DNA of 64,000 nt from Chryseobacterium takakiae (lineage in GTDB: Bacteria; Bacteroidota; Bacteroidia; Flavobacteriales; Weeksellaceae): contig NZ_FQVO01000014.1 in the NCBI RefSeq assembly GCF_900129385.1, positions 23,473 through 87,472 of the forward strand, given 5' to 3'. Shown here piece after piece: positions 26,773 to 36,102 of the stretch. Every line of letters begins with the position of its first letter. Positions within the stretch are counted from its first letter, which is position 1. The notes below the pieces were generated by a model. That model was not told the DNA's origin and made no database searches. It was given only the letters and a program-made list of their open reading frames with translations. A program made the position numbers and the translations under genes.

Positions 26773-29052
26773 TTAAGGATTACTGATGATCAGTGTTGAA
26801 GGAATATCGGACAGCCATAGGCTCTTACTGTCGATCAGATTTTTCCAGCTTTTGCTACTGATCAGCATTAAGTCCTGAGAAGTGAGAAATTCTTTTTCAA
26901 TTTTCTTCTCATTATATAAAGTGATGTGATTGGGGGCAACCTGCTCAATACTTCGGATCAGTTCTTTTACTTCAATATTGCTTCGGATCTGTCCGGCAAC
27001 ATCAAGGATGATGATCTGGGAATTGTTATTGTTGATAAGCCTTTTGGCATATTCAAGAAGATAGAAATCGCTAAGATTAAATATCGGAACGAATACTTTG
27101 TCTGCCGATCTGAAATTTTTATCCACCATGATGCCTACCGGGATATTGGTTTTATCTAAAATCTGAAGGGTAAAATCATCAAAAGGAGAGGTGTTGAAGA
27201 TATTGCCTTTTCCTTTTACGGTATTGAGCAGCTTTTCGGGATTGATGATCTTGGTGGTGAACCCTAATAGTCTTCCGAGTAAACTTCCTTCATACATCGA
27301 TTTTCCCAACATAATGAGCAGGAGATCATAATTTCCTTTGTTTGAAATATGGGTAAGATCACTTTCAATGTCTGTAGAAGCTTTGAAAAGAGTAGTCACT
27401 TTCAGATTGAGTTCCTGTGAGGTATCAATTACATTTCTGAACTGTTCGTTTTCATATTCATTGATATCGTAGGCATGCATTTCGTTTACCGGGGCAATAT
27501 TCATTGCGGTGATGTTCTTATTGGCGTTCATTTTTTTTGTGAAATCATGCGCAAGCTTCAGGAGCGTACTTCCGGATTCGGGATTATCAAAAGAGAGTAA
27601 AACTCTGTATTGCACATCATCATCAACTTTATTTTCATCTTCTTTTTTAGATTTAAAAATAAAATTGATAAAATCCAGTGCTGGTCCGGTCATAAAAGTG
27701 GTAAATAAAGCCATAATTACCATCATGGCAAAGATTTCAGGACTTAAAACGCCAAGATCATATCCTATATTCAGAACAATTAATTCCATCAGACCTCTCG
27801 TATTCATTAATGCTCCGATGGTAAGACTTTCTTTCCAGTTGATACCTAAAAATTTAGCCGTTAATGTACTGCCTGCAAATTTCCCTACAACAGCGGTGAG
27901 GATAATAAATCCTGCCGTAATCCAGAGGTGACCGTCATTCAGAAGTCCTATCTGTGTACGAAGCCCGGTAAAAACGAAGAACAACGGAAGCAAAAGCACG
28001 AGTGCAACATCTTCTATTTTTTCAATAAACATCGTTCGGAATTTAGTATTTTCCGGCATGATGGCACCGGCCATAAAAGCCCCGAATAATGCATGAATAC
28101 CAATAACTTCAGTAGTGTATGCTGAAAGAATTAAAGTTAAAAAAAAGATAGCGACCATGGGTTTGTTGATCGTATTTTTTCCGGCCTGAAGATCTCCGAT
28201 TCTTTTTAAAAAAGGCCTTACGATTTTTATCATAAGAAATACATAGGCTATTGCCATTAAAATCACGTAAATCGAGCTGGCAAAAGATCCTGCTTTTACA
28301 ATAGCAATTACCGCAGCCAAAATACACCAGGCTGTAATATCATCTGCCGCAGCACAAGTAATCACTACGGTTCCCAGCTTGGTTTTCTGAAGATTTCTTT
28401 CCTGAACGATCCTTGCCAAAACCGGAAAAGCGGTAATGCTCATGGCAATCGCTATGAATAAGGCAAAAGAGGTAAACTGGATTCCGTCAGGAGCAAATTC
28501 CCGGTAAATAAAATAAGACAAACCTACTCCCAGAGCAAAAGGAATAATAATGCTGGCGTGGCTTATCACTACAGCATCATGTGCTTTTTTTCTCAATACA
28601 CTGAGGTCCAGTTCCATACCTACGATATACATAAATAGAATTAGCCCGATCTGGCTTAAAAACTGTAAATTCCCTAATGATTCTTTCGGGAAAAGAAATG
28701 CTGAAAATTCAGGGAAGTACATTCCTACCAGTGAAGGTCCCAAAACGATTCCGGCAATCATTTCACCGATTACGGACGGTTGTTTGATCTTGATGCAGAT
28801 CCATCCGAAAAGTCTTGCGACAAGAATGATAGTAACAATCTGCGCCAATAATAGTGCTAACGGATGATGGAGGTTTTCTAGGAAGGATTCTGTAAAACTT
28901 TGCCACATGGTAGAACCTGTGTTTTTAGGCGGGGTAATATTTTCTCTGATTTCCAGTGTTTTTCCTTCAACAAAAAACCAGTACATCAGCATCGAAAAAA
29001 ATGCAATTGTGCTTACGTAAAAAATAATATTCCTGTATTTTCCAAGTTTCAT
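26773..29052 (-). CDS. Cation:proton antiporter with C-terminal cytosolic domain
   Basis: 759 residues from ATG 29052 (MKLGKYRNIIFY); an earlier start at 29070 adds only six residues. A short N-terminal helix is followed by a CPA2-type Na+/H+ exchanger domain (about 70-460) with GMELDLSVLRKKA, the ion-binding-type TCAADDITAWCILAAV and GLRTQIGLL. The rest is a universal-stress-like cytosolic domain (YRVLLSFDNPESGSTLLKLA, LLIMLGKSMYEGSLLGRLLG). An inner membrane exchanger for Na+ or K+ against H+. It follows the LytTR two-component genes on the same strand (93-bp gap), which might control it. Confidence 0.85.
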   Translation of the reverse strand: MKLGKYRNIIFYVSTIAFFSMLMYWFFVEGKTLEIRENITPPKNTGSTMWQSFTESFLENLHHPLALLLAQIVTIILVARLFGWICIKIKQPSVIGEMIAGIVLGPSLVGMYFPEFSAFLFPKESLGNLQFLSQIGLILFMYIVGMELDLSVLRKKAHDAVVISHASIIIPFALGVGLSYFIYREFAPDGIQFTSFALFIAIAMSITAFPVLARIVQERNLQKTKLGTVVITCAAADDITAWCILAAVIAIVKAGSFASSIYVILMAIAYVFLMIKIVRPFLKRIGDLQAGKNTINKPMVAIFFLTLILSAYTTEVIGIHALFGAFMAGAIMPENTKFRTMFIEKIEDVALVLLLPLFFVFTGLRTQIGLLNDGHLWITAGFIILTAVVGKFAGSTLTAKFLGINWKESLTIGALMNTRGLMELIVLNIGYDLGVLSPEIFAMMVIMALFTTFMTGPALDFINFIFKSKKEDENKVDDDVQYRVLLSFDNPESGSTLLKLAHDFTKKMNANKNITAMNIAPVNEMHAYDINEYENEQFRNVIDTSQELNLKVTTLFKASTDIESDLTHISNKGNYDLLLIMLGKSMYEGSLLGRLLGFTTKIINPEKLLNTVKGKGNIFNTSPFDDFTLQILDKTNIPVGIMVDKNFRSADKVFVPIFNLSDFYLLEYAKRLINNNNSQIIILDVAGQIRSNIEVKELIRSIEQVAPNHITLYNEKKIEKEFLTSQDLMLISSKSWKNLIDSKSLWLSDIPSTLIISNP

Positions 29053-29145
29053 AGTCCCGATTTTTTGCAAAATTGGTAAGAATAAACTTATAACAGATAC
29101 TCTTCTCTTTTAAATGTAATAAAAGCAATAAAAAATGCAGTAAAA

Positions 29146-29853
29146 TTATTTTCCAAATAGGTCGGAAAGCCTCTTTTTATATATTTCTCCAATCTGGAGT
29201 TTCAGGAAACCGGTGTCAAGGGCAATAGTAGTGATAATTTCGTTGGTTGAAAAAACTTTTACAGAAGAGAGCGCAATGATTTCTTTTTTATTCACCTGTG
29301 CAAAATTTTTTGCAGGAAGCATCTCCAGAAGGTTTTTAAAGTTGAGGTTTTTCAGTAAGATGGTTGTTCCGTCCCTGAGGATGATATCCTTGTCGCGGCT
29401 GTCGATTTCCGAAGTTTTGATATAAGCAATCTGTTCTGTAAAGATGACCGTTTTACCGATATTGGTATTCCACTCGATAAAATCTTTTTTTTGTTTTTTG
29501 CCAATAAGCTCCGCGGCTTTTTCGAATGCCTGAATGAGCCTTTCTTTTTTGATGGGCTTTCGAACATAATCAACAACATTCAGGTCAAAAGCTTCTGCTG
29601 CATATTCTTTGTAAGCTGTGGTAAAAATAATTTTCTTTGAATCAGGAAGTAGTTCTGCAACCTGAAGGCCGTTCATTCCCGGCATTTCAATATCCAGAAT
29701 GCAGACATTGCAGTCAATGTTTCCGATTTCATTCACAAAAACTTTGGGATCATTGAATGCCTTTACCACTTCTACGTTTTCGATCTGCTCGCAAAGAAGC
29801 TTCAAGTAGCTGATGGCTAATAATTCATCATCAAGAATAATGCATTTTATCAT
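29146..29853 (-). CDS. LytTR-type response regulator
   Basis: 235 residues. Receiver domain 1-120 with KCIILDDE (acidic pair), the phosphoacceptor Asp in VCILDIEMPGMNGLQV and Lys in YVRKPIKKERL. The C-terminal LytTR DNA-binding domain (about 140-233) has YIKTSEIDSRDKDIILRDGT and FAQVNKKEIIAL. It binds DNA as a dimer after phosphorylation. It overlaps the end of the kinase gene by 23 bases, so the two are coupled. Target genes are unknown; the antiporter just downstream is a candidate. Confidence 0.88.
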   Translation of the reverse strand: MIKCIILDDELLAISYLKLLCEQIENVEVVKAFNDPKVFVNEIGNIDCNVCILDIEMPGMNGLQVAELLPDSKKIIFTTAYKEYAAEAFDLNVVDYVRKPIKKERLIQAFEKAAELIGKKQKKDFIEWNTNIGKTVIFTEQIAYIKTSEIDSRDKDIILRDGTTILLKNLNFKNLLEMLPAKNFAQVNKKEIIALSSVKVFSTNEIITTIALDTGFLKLQIGEIYKKRLSDLFGK

Positions 29854-30601
29854 AAAATTCTCCTAAGTTGATGGTTAATTCTGCGGTGAAGATCCCGTTT
29901 TTTGAATTTTTATGCAGCGTGTAAAAATTATTGTAGATCATTTTCAGACGTTGATCCAGCGACTGGCTTCCGAAGCCGCTCTTTTCTTTTTGCAGGGTGT
30001 TTTTCAGCGAAGCTTTATTGCTGACCTTCATGGAAAAAATCCCCTGCTGCAACTCCATCTGAACAGAAATGAATGAATCCTGAGCCAAAAAATCCGTATG
30101 CTTGAAAGCATTTTCAATCAAATCAACCGAAATGAGCGGCGCAAAAACCTTTTCTTCAAATATGGCATCTGATTTATCGATTTTAGATTTAATCCGGAAA
30201 TCAAAAAGCGGATTGATCTTTATTTTATTAATCTCAATTAAGCTTAAAGCAAAATTTAATTCTTCTTTAGGGCTTACAAATTTGCTATTGCTTTCATATA
30301 AAATATAATCCAGAACATTCGCCAGCTTATCCAGCGACATATACGTCTGATAGGCATGGGACTGTACGGAATTAAGAATGTTTTTGAATAAATGCGGGTT
30401 CAGTTTTGTACCGATGTGTTCCAGCTGCACTTCGTTCAGCCGCTGCTGGATCATTTTATTGGCTTCCGAAAGTTTTGCATTATTAATCTTAAACTTCTGG
30501 TTCTGACTGAACAGATAAATACTTACCGTCAAAAAAAAGAAAATAGCAAAAACCCCGATGAATATCAGATAATCATGAATCATGTAGTAATTGCCTTCCA
30601 T
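29831..30601 (-). CDS. LytS/YehU-type sensor histidine kinase
   Basis: 256 residues. One membrane helix (about 7-28, LIFIGVFAIFFFLTVSIYLF), then a linker coil, then the His_kinase family core. The H-box reads IGTKLNPHLFKNILNSVQSH, the N-box DLIENAFKHTD, and the G-box GFGSQSLDQRLKMIY. There is no extracellular sensing domain, so it probably responds to a membrane or intracellular cue. Pairs with the overlapping LytTR regulator. Confidence 0.85.
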   Translation of the reverse strand: MEGNYYMIHDYLIFIGVFAIFFFLTVSIYLFSQNQKFKINNAKLSEANKMIQQRLNEVQLEHIGTKLNPHLFKNILNSVQSHAYQTYMSLDKLANVLDYILYESNSKFVSPKEELNFALSLIEINKIKINPLFDFRIKSKIDKSDAIFEEKVFAPLISVDLIENAFKHTDFLAQDSFISVQMELQQGIFSMKVSNKASLKNTLQKEKSGFGSQSLDQRLKMIYNNFYTLHKNSKNGIFTAELTINLGEFYDKMHYS

Positions 30602-30607
30602 TAAGTT

Positions 30608-31102
30608 TTATAAAAAAATTAGATATTTTTCCGATATATTTTCTCTGAAGGTGCCACGTTTTATAGAATCATTTTTTACATGAATTTTTTCAAGGGATTC
30701 TATTGTAAATTCTTTTGACAGCTTATCTTTTTGCACAAGCATTTTTACTTTAGGACACTTAAAAAGACAGCTTACTAAAAAAGGAGTTGTTGTAAAGTAT
30801 CCATTTTTATCGGTGTATAATCTTACGGGTTCAGATAGTCCTTTATTAGTATACCTGAAATTATCTTTTACTCCTTTTTTTCGCAATTCTTTTCTTTTTG
30901 CAAGCGAAATGGGATCAAATTTATCTCCTGCTTCTGTTATGGTGTCTTTATTGTCGAGAATCAAAGCGATATAAGCATTTTCTATCGGTTCGTGTTTATG
31001 ATTATAAACATTTCCTTCGTAATGTAATATAGCCTCGCAGGAACTGAGTACCATTGCAGATAAAAAACAAAAAAATGCGGATAATCTGTTTCTTATTTTC
31101 AT
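30608..31102 (-). CDS. Putative lipoprotein with carboxypeptidase-regulatory-like fold
   Basis: 164 residues. Signal peptide with a lipobox (FLSAMVLSSC, Cys about 22), so a lipoprotein. The mature part AILHYEGNVYNHKHEPIENA followed by YIALILDNKD is the start of a carboxypeptidase-regulatory-like or transthyretin-like beta domain; GYFTTTPFLV fits its later strand. Function unknown. It ends 6 bp before the kinase gene begins and is probably cotranscribed with it. Confidence 0.55.
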   Translation of the reverse strand: MKIRNRLSAFFCFLSAMVLSSCEAILHYEGNVYNHKHEPIENAYIALILDNKDTITEAGDKFDPISLAKRKELRKKGVKDNFRYTNKGLSEPVRLYTDKNGYFTTTPFLVSCLFKCPKVKMLVQKDKLSKEFTIESLEKIHVKNDSIKRGTFRENISEKYLIFL

Positions 31103-31124
31103 TTTAAATTCATATAAAAATAGT

Positions 31125-31496
31125 CTACTTCAGCTTCTTCAGAGATGTCATTGTTGCTTTTTCCTCACACTTTTCAAATGTGATTTCGTAAGCAGGATTC
31201 TCTTCAGGATATATTAAGAGATAATCAGGACAGGGTTTTTTCTGGGCGTGACTTTTATCAAAATCAATTTTTCCTTTGGTGATGATGCTGTCTTTTAAGA
31301 ATTTTTCATTGACATTCAATGCAGCCATTTCAGCTTTAAACTGATCGGAATAGGTAAAATCCTTAGACAGTGTTTCTGCAATAACGCGGCTGTTGGGAAG
31401 GTACCCGCTGCAGCTTGCGCCTTTTTTGTTTAAGATAAAAAATACGATAATAAGTCCCGGAATAAGACCTATCATATAAAATTTGAGTTTTTTCAT
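31125..31496 (-). CDS. Small membrane-anchored hypothetical protein
   Basis: 123 residues. One N-terminal membrane anchor (MIGLIPGLIIVFFIL, about 8-22), then a soluble tail with four Cys. Not recognised. Its ATG overlaps the alanine dehydrogenase stop by one base (TAATG), so it is in that operon. Confidence 0.55.
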   Translation of the reverse strand: MKKLKFYMIGLIPGLIIVFFILNKKGASCSGYLPNSRVIAETLSKDFTYSDQFKAEMAALNVNEKFLKDSIITKGKIDFDKSHAQKKPCPDYLLIYPEENPAYEITFEKCEEKATMTSLKKLK

Positions 31497-32689
31497 TAGA
31501 AGATTAAAAGATTGATATCGTGATACGTAAGCCCGAAACGGTCGCAGATGATTTTCTTGGTGTGCCGTCCTTTGTACATGTAAAGGCTTTGCTTCATTTC
31601 ATTTTTTCTGACCAGCATGTTTTCAAAACCGCCTTCTTCATCATAGTGAAGGATATAGGAGAGGAAGAAATTGGAGATGGCTTTGGTTGTGGTTCTAGGC
31701 ATTCTTGAAGTAAGATTCGGAAGCCCGCAGTGGATGACGCCGTGTTTGATGATGTATGGATCTTCCATGGTTGTCAGCTCTGATGTTTCGATTACCTTTC
31801 CGTTATCAATGGTAATATCAATGATGACACTGCCTTTTTTCATTTTCATGACCATATCTTCGGTCACAATCGGGGTCATATTAAGTCTTGGTAACGCTCC
31901 GATTACTACGTCGGCTCTTCGCAGAGCTTTTTTTAATTCTTTAGGATCAATAATAGATGTTGGTACTCTGCTATCTACCAAGGTATGAAGCCTTCTGAGC
32001 TTTGAAAGAGAATTATCAAAAACCCTTACACTTGCACCGAGTCCAATGGCTGCTTTAGTGGCAAATTCTCCTACGATTCCTGCACCCAGAATAACGACTT
32101 CGGCGGGTCTTACTCCTGTAATTCCTCCCAGCATCAGTCCGTTTGATAAGGCTAATAATTCGGAGGCATACAGAATGGAAACCGTTCCTGCAATTTCGCC
32201 CACGAGCCTTACTAAAGCCAGTTGCTTATATTCATCAACGATAAATTCAAAAGCGATGGCATTTACTTTCTTTTCGGCAAGCTTCAGGAAATAATTTTTA
32301 TCTCTAAGATTGATCTGAAGGGCAGATACGAGGTACGTATTGGGCCGCATGTATTCTATTTCCTCTTCAGTTGGAGGATTAACTTTCAGGATAAGATCCT
32401 GCGAAAAGGCTTCTTTGGGATCGTTGGTTATCTTCGCTCCCGATTCGGAATACTGAAGATCTGTAAAAAAAGAACCGAGGCCGGCACCGGATTCTATAAT
32501 AATTTCATGACCACTTTCTACCAAAACCTGTACAGCATCGGGTGTCATGCAGGTTCTTCTTTCATTCAGGGATGTTTCTTTCGGAATTCCTATGCTGAAT
32601 TGTTTTCCTTTTTTGATAACCTCCAGCTTTTCTTCTTTCGGCATCAGTTCCTCTTCGGTAAAAGGAGTAAAAATATTTGTAGTACTCAT
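31496..32689 (-). CDS. ald: Alanine dehydrogenase
   Basis: 397 residues. Reversible NAD+-dependent oxidative deamination of L-alanine to pyruvate and ammonia. Landmarks: GIPKETSLNERRTCMTPDAV, EFIVDEYKQLALVR, VVILGAGIVGEFATKAAIGL (Rossmann GxGxxG) and DITIDNGKVIETSEL. The N-terminal 25-residue extension and C-terminal tail make it somewhat longer than the usual 370. It leads the operon with the small membrane protein and possibly the lipoprotein and two-component pair. Confidence 0.87.
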   Translation of the reverse strand: MSTTNIFTPFTEEELMPKEEKLEVIKKGKQFSIGIPKETSLNERRTCMTPDAVQVLVESGHEIIIESGAGLGSFFTDLQYSESGAKITNDPKEAFSQDLILKVNPPTEEEIEYMRPNTYLVSALQINLRDKNYFLKLAEKKVNAIAFEFIVDEYKQLALVRLVGEIAGTVSILYASELLALSNGLMLGGITGVRPAEVVILGAGIVGEFATKAAIGLGASVRVFDNSLSKLRRLHTLVDSRVPTSIIDPKELKKALRRADVVIGALPRLNMTPIVTEDMVMKMKKGSVIIDITIDNGKVIETSELTTMEDPYIIKHGVIHCGLPNLTSRMPRTTTKAISNFFLSYILHYDEEGGFENMLVRKNEMKQSLYMYKGRHTKKIICDRFGLTYHDINLLIF

Positions 32690-32758
32690 CCTTTAAATAA
32701 TTAAATTCTTACAGACCGTTATTTTACATTCAATTTCAGAAACAAAGATACATAATAT

Positions 32759-33166
32759 TTACTCGAATGAAATTTCTCTTTGTATACCTGTATTTATGAT
32801 GCTCATTTCATGGTATTTAAGTCCATAGAGATCATCTTCATACACTTCGGGCCATTCGATAATGCATAAAAAAGCATTGTCAAGGTATTCTTCAATTCCA
32901 ATGTCATATACTTCATCAATATTTTTTAACCGATAAAGATCAAAATGAAAAACTTTTCCCTGTGGTGTATTGTATTCGTTAACAATAGAATACGTTGGCG
33001 AACTTACCTCGTCTTCACTGCCTAATTTGTTAAGTAAAAACTGTGTGAACGTGGTTTTCCCTGCTCCGAGATTGCCTTTTAAGAGGAGGATGTTGTGCTC
33101 TAATTCTGAAGCGACTTTTTCTGCAATATGTTGCCAGTCGTCCATATCATGAATCGTGAATTGCAT
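32759..33166 (-). CDS. tsaE: tRNA threonylcarbamoyladenosine biosynthesis protein TsaE
   Basis: 135 residues from ATG 33166 (MQFTIHDMDDW). The ATPase partner of TsaB/TsaD in making the universal t6A37 of tRNAs. Walker A GNLGAGKTTFTQF, then SPTYSIVNEYNT and the FHFDLYRL and IEWPE landmarks are textbook TsaE. An earlier start at 33178 would add only four residues. Confidence 0.88.
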   Translation of the reverse strand: MQFTIHDMDDWQHIAEKVASELEHNILLLKGNLGAGKTTFTQFLLNKLGSEDEVSSPTYSIVNEYNTPQGKVFHFDLYRLKNIDEVYDIGIEEYLDNAFLCIIEWPEVYEDDLYGLKYHEMSIINTGIQREISFE

Positions 33167-33272
33167 ATTTTTAAACAAAGATAATTAATTACAATAAATT
33201 ATTTATAAACAAAAAATACTGAAGAAATTCTCGTTTTATTGATGGTTTTTAATTACGATCCGAATATAAAAA

Positions 33273-33887
33273 CTATTTGTTATTTTTTAGATTATTATTG
33301 TAAACCTGATTTAAAAATTTTGCCCGTGTTTTTGCTCTTTCAGGGTTTCTGAAGCGGTTATTTTTTACGGGGTTTTCATAAAGCGACACAATTTCTGCCA
33401 TTTCAATAGACTGTAAATCTTTAATATCTTTTTTAAATAACGATTGCGAAAGGTTGGAAATACCTTTTCTGTTTTCCAGAAAATCAAAGTGGCTAAAATT
33501 AAATGAAAGACATTCTTCCTGACGGTAGTGATGCTCAAGATATCTTGCAACAACAAATTGATCAATACTTTTTTTGCCCTTAATAGCTAAAATGGGTGTC
33601 AGTTGAAAAGCAGTAATATTGCAAGGGCATTCCTTTCTTTGATTATTTTTATTTATTACTGATTGCAATAACAAATGCCACGAATTTTCATGCAGCGCAT
33701 TCGGGTAAAGGGTATTGTAAAAATTGGTGAAATTTTCCGGCAGCTTTTCTCTGCTTCTTATTTCGTGATGAATCATTCGTTTATCAGAATTACCAATGAT
33801 AAATTTTCCGCCAAACTCAACATATAAAAACAGTAAAACAAGTGCTGCAAAAGCTAAAGCTATCGAGATTTTTAAATATTTGATCAT
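33273..33887 (-). CDS. GT51-like membrane protein with degenerate catalytic part
   Basis: 204 residues. One N-terminal membrane anchor (ALAFAALVLLFLYVEF, about 11-26). The C-terminal part LQSIEMAEIVSLYENPVKNN and NPERAKTRAKFLNQV matches the last third of penicillin-binding-protein glycosyltransferase (GT51) domains. The usual ED-x5-F/H and GGSTITQQL catalytic motifs are not recognisable; ISNLSQSLFKKDIKDL is a weak counterpart. Likely a divergent or non-catalytic transglycosylase-like protein at the inner membrane. Confidence 0.5.
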   Translation of the reverse strand: MIKYLKISIALAFAALVLLFLYVEFGGKFIIGNSDKRMIHHEIRSREKLPENFTNFYNTLYPNALHENSWHLLLQSVINKNNQRKECPCNITAFQLTPILAIKGKKSIDQFVVARYLEHHYRQEECLSFNFSHFDFLENRKGISNLSQSLFKKDIKDLQSIEMAEIVSLYENPVKNNRFRNPERAKTRAKFLNQVYNNNLKNNK

Positions 33888-33999
33888 ATAAAAATGGAGC
33901 TATTTTATTCAAAAATAATTAAAATAAAACTCTAAAATCACTTTAAGCAGGAATTAATCTTGTTACTTTGCTGTATTATATTAAGAACATTTTTTTGTA

Positions 34000-34007
34000 T
34001 ATTTTTG
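34000..34007 (+). promoter_or_regulatory. -7 box (TATTTTTG), suggests leaderless dnaG mRNA
   Basis: Box ends 4 bases before the dnaG ATG; a start site 5-7 nt downstream of the box would fall at the ATG. Confidence 0.45.
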
Positions 34008-34011
34008 CATC

Positions 34012-35991
34012 ATGATTTCCAAACAGACCATCGATAAAATATTCTCAACGATCCGTGTAGAAGAGATTGTGGGAGAGTATGTGCAGCTGAAGAGGGCAGG
34101 GTCTAATTACAAAGGACTCAGTCCGTTTCATGACGAAAAAACGCCGAGTTTTGTGGTTTCTGCCAGCAAGCAGATCTGGAAAGATTTTTCTACGGGAAAA
34201 GGAGGAACGGCAATTTCCTTTTTGATGGAAATTGAAAACTTTACCTATCCTGAAGCGCTTCGCCATGCTGCTAAGAAATACGGGATCGAAATTGAAGAAG
34301 ACCAGCGGGAATATTCCGAAGAAGCCAAACAGGCACACACGGAAAGGGATATGCTCTATAAGATCCATGAAGTGGCTAATAATTATTTCCAGGAAATACT
34401 CTGGGATTCGGAGGAAGGCAAATCGATCGGACTTTCTTATTTCAAAGAGCGTGAGCTGAAAGATGACATCATTAAAAAATTCCAACTCGGGTATTCTCCC
34501 GAGCAGAAAAATGCTTTTACGGCTTATGCGCTGGAAAAGGGATACACAAAAGAAATACTGGAGAAATCCGGACTTTCTATTTTTCCTGAAAATACGCCTT
34601 CCGGGGTGGACCGGTTTCGTGAAAGGGTGATTTTCCCGATCCACAGTTTTTCGGGAAGGGTTTTGGGTTTTGGTGCCCGAATTCTGAAGAATAATATAAA
34701 AACCGCAAAATACCTCAATTCTCCGGAAACCGAAATTTACCATAAATCCAATGTTCTTTATGGTTTAAACCAGAGCAAGCAGGCTATTTCGAGAAAAAAT
34801 GTCTGCCTTTTGGTGGAAGGATATATGGACGTGATCTCACTCCATATGTCCGGGATAGAGAATGTGGTGGCAAGTTCGGGAACATCGCTTACTACGGAAC
34901 AGATCAAACTTATCAAAAGGCTAACCGAAAATGTTACCATTCTTTTTGACGGGGATAATGCCGGAATAAAAGCGAGTTTCAGGAGTATTGACATGCTTTT
35001 GACGGAAGGCATGAACATCCGTGTTCTTCTTTTTCCTGATGGCGATGATCCTGATTCATTTGCCAGAAAACATCCGCAGGAATACGTCGAAAAGTTTATT
35101 GAAAACCAGGCTCTGGATTTTATCGATTTTAAAGCGGAAATCCTTCTGAAAGAAGTCGGAAACGATCCAATTAAAAAAGCGGAAGCCATTCGCGATATCG
35201 TGAAATCGGTGTCGTTTGTTCAGAATGCTTTAAAAAGAGAAGTCTACCTTAAAGAAGTTTCCAATAAATTCGGACTGTCTGAGCAGAGTCTTTTTAATGA
35301 GCTGGATGTTCAGAAGCAGATTACGCAGAACCAGACCCAAAAAGCCCAGATTAAAGCTGAAGCGCAGCAGCCTGCGAAACTGCAGATTGTGGATGAGCCT
35401 AGAGATCAGGTGGACCCGATTGTTTTTAATGTTACCAAACTGGAAAACGATCTCATCAACCACATGCTGAACTACGGAGATGTAGTACTGCAGCGAACCA
35501 CACCTGATGAACAGAAATATGAAATTACGGTCATCGAGGAGATTCTTCATCATTTCGAGGAAGATGACTATGAATTCCAGGTGGAACTTAACAAAAGAAT
35601 TGTAGATTATATCAAAGAAGGAATTGAAAAGGAAGAGCTGAGAAAAGGAAATTTCTTTTTCGGGCTCATGGATGAAGAGCTTAGTAAAGCGGCCGTTAAT
35701 TCCATGAATATCTACAGCGAACTGAATGACTGGTCGACCCGGAATATTTTTTCGCCCAATTACGGTGACAAAATTCCCGAGCAGGTTGCGGGTGACATCC
35801 TGATCCATAAATTCCGTTATGTTAATTTCCTGATTTTAAAGACTAAAAAGGAGCTGGCAGACTATGCGGATTCGGATGAAAGTAAATATTTTGAGCTGAT
35901 CAAAAAGATACAGATGCTCACTCTCGTGTCAGTAGAATTATCAAAAGTGCTGAATTACTCTGCAATTACCGGAATTTATTCTGACAGATAA
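34012..35991 (+). CDS. dnaG: DNA primase
   Basis: 659 residues. It makes RNA primers for replication. Start MISKQTIDKIFSTIRVEEIV is typical. The CHC2-type N-terminal domain is present (GLSPFHDEKTPSFVVSASKQ, then KDFSTGKGG) but the three Cys zinc ligands are replaced by Ser, Asp and Ser; the His remains. The Toprim core follows with VLYGLNQSKQAI, LVEGYMDVISLHMSG and VTILFDGDNAGIKAS, whose E and D-x-D hold Mg2+. The C-terminal helicase-interacting part is divergent. Monocistronic; possibly leaderless. Confidence 0.9.
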   Translation: MISKQTIDKIFSTIRVEEIVGEYVQLKRAGSNYKGLSPFHDEKTPSFVVSASKQIWKDFSTGKGGTAISFLMEIENFTYPEALRHAAKKYGIEIEEDQREYSEEAKQAHTERDMLYKIHEVANNYFQEILWDSEEGKSIGLSYFKERELKDDIIKKFQLGYSPEQKNAFTAYALEKGYTKEILEKSGLSIFPENTPSGVDRFRERVIFPIHSFSGRVLGFGARILKNNIKTAKYLNSPETEIYHKSNVLYGLNQSKQAISRKNVCLLVEGYMDVISLHMSGIENVVASSGTSLTTEQIKLIKRLTENVTILFDGDNAGIKASFRSIDMLLTEGMNIRVLLFPDGDDPDSFARKHPQEYVEKFIENQALDFIDFKAEILLKEVGNDPIKKAEAIRDIVKSVSFVQNALKREVYLKEVSNKFGLSEQSLFNELDVQKQITQNQTQKAQIKAEAQQPAKLQIVDEPRDQVDPIVFNVTKLENDLINHMLNYGDVVLQRTTPDEQKYEITVIEEILHHFEEDDYEFQVELNKRIVDYIKEGIEKEELRKGNFFFGLMDEELSKAAVNSMNIYSELNDWSTRNIFSPNYGDKIPEQVAGDILIHKFRYVNFLILKTKKELADYADSDESKYFELIKKIQMLTLVSVELSKVLNYSAITGIYSDR

Positions 35992-36102
35992 CCTTTAATT
36001 TTTTTTTCCTCATAAAAAGTCTGTGACAAAAAGTCCTATAATATTTTAGGAATAAAAGTTGTAATTTAAACTTCGTAAAATTTAATAATACATTACAGAA
36101 AT

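Noticed and set aside
34045..34743. 232-residue open frame opposite dnaG
   Set aside because: Antisense shadow of dnaG with a low-complexity, Phe/Arg-rich translation.
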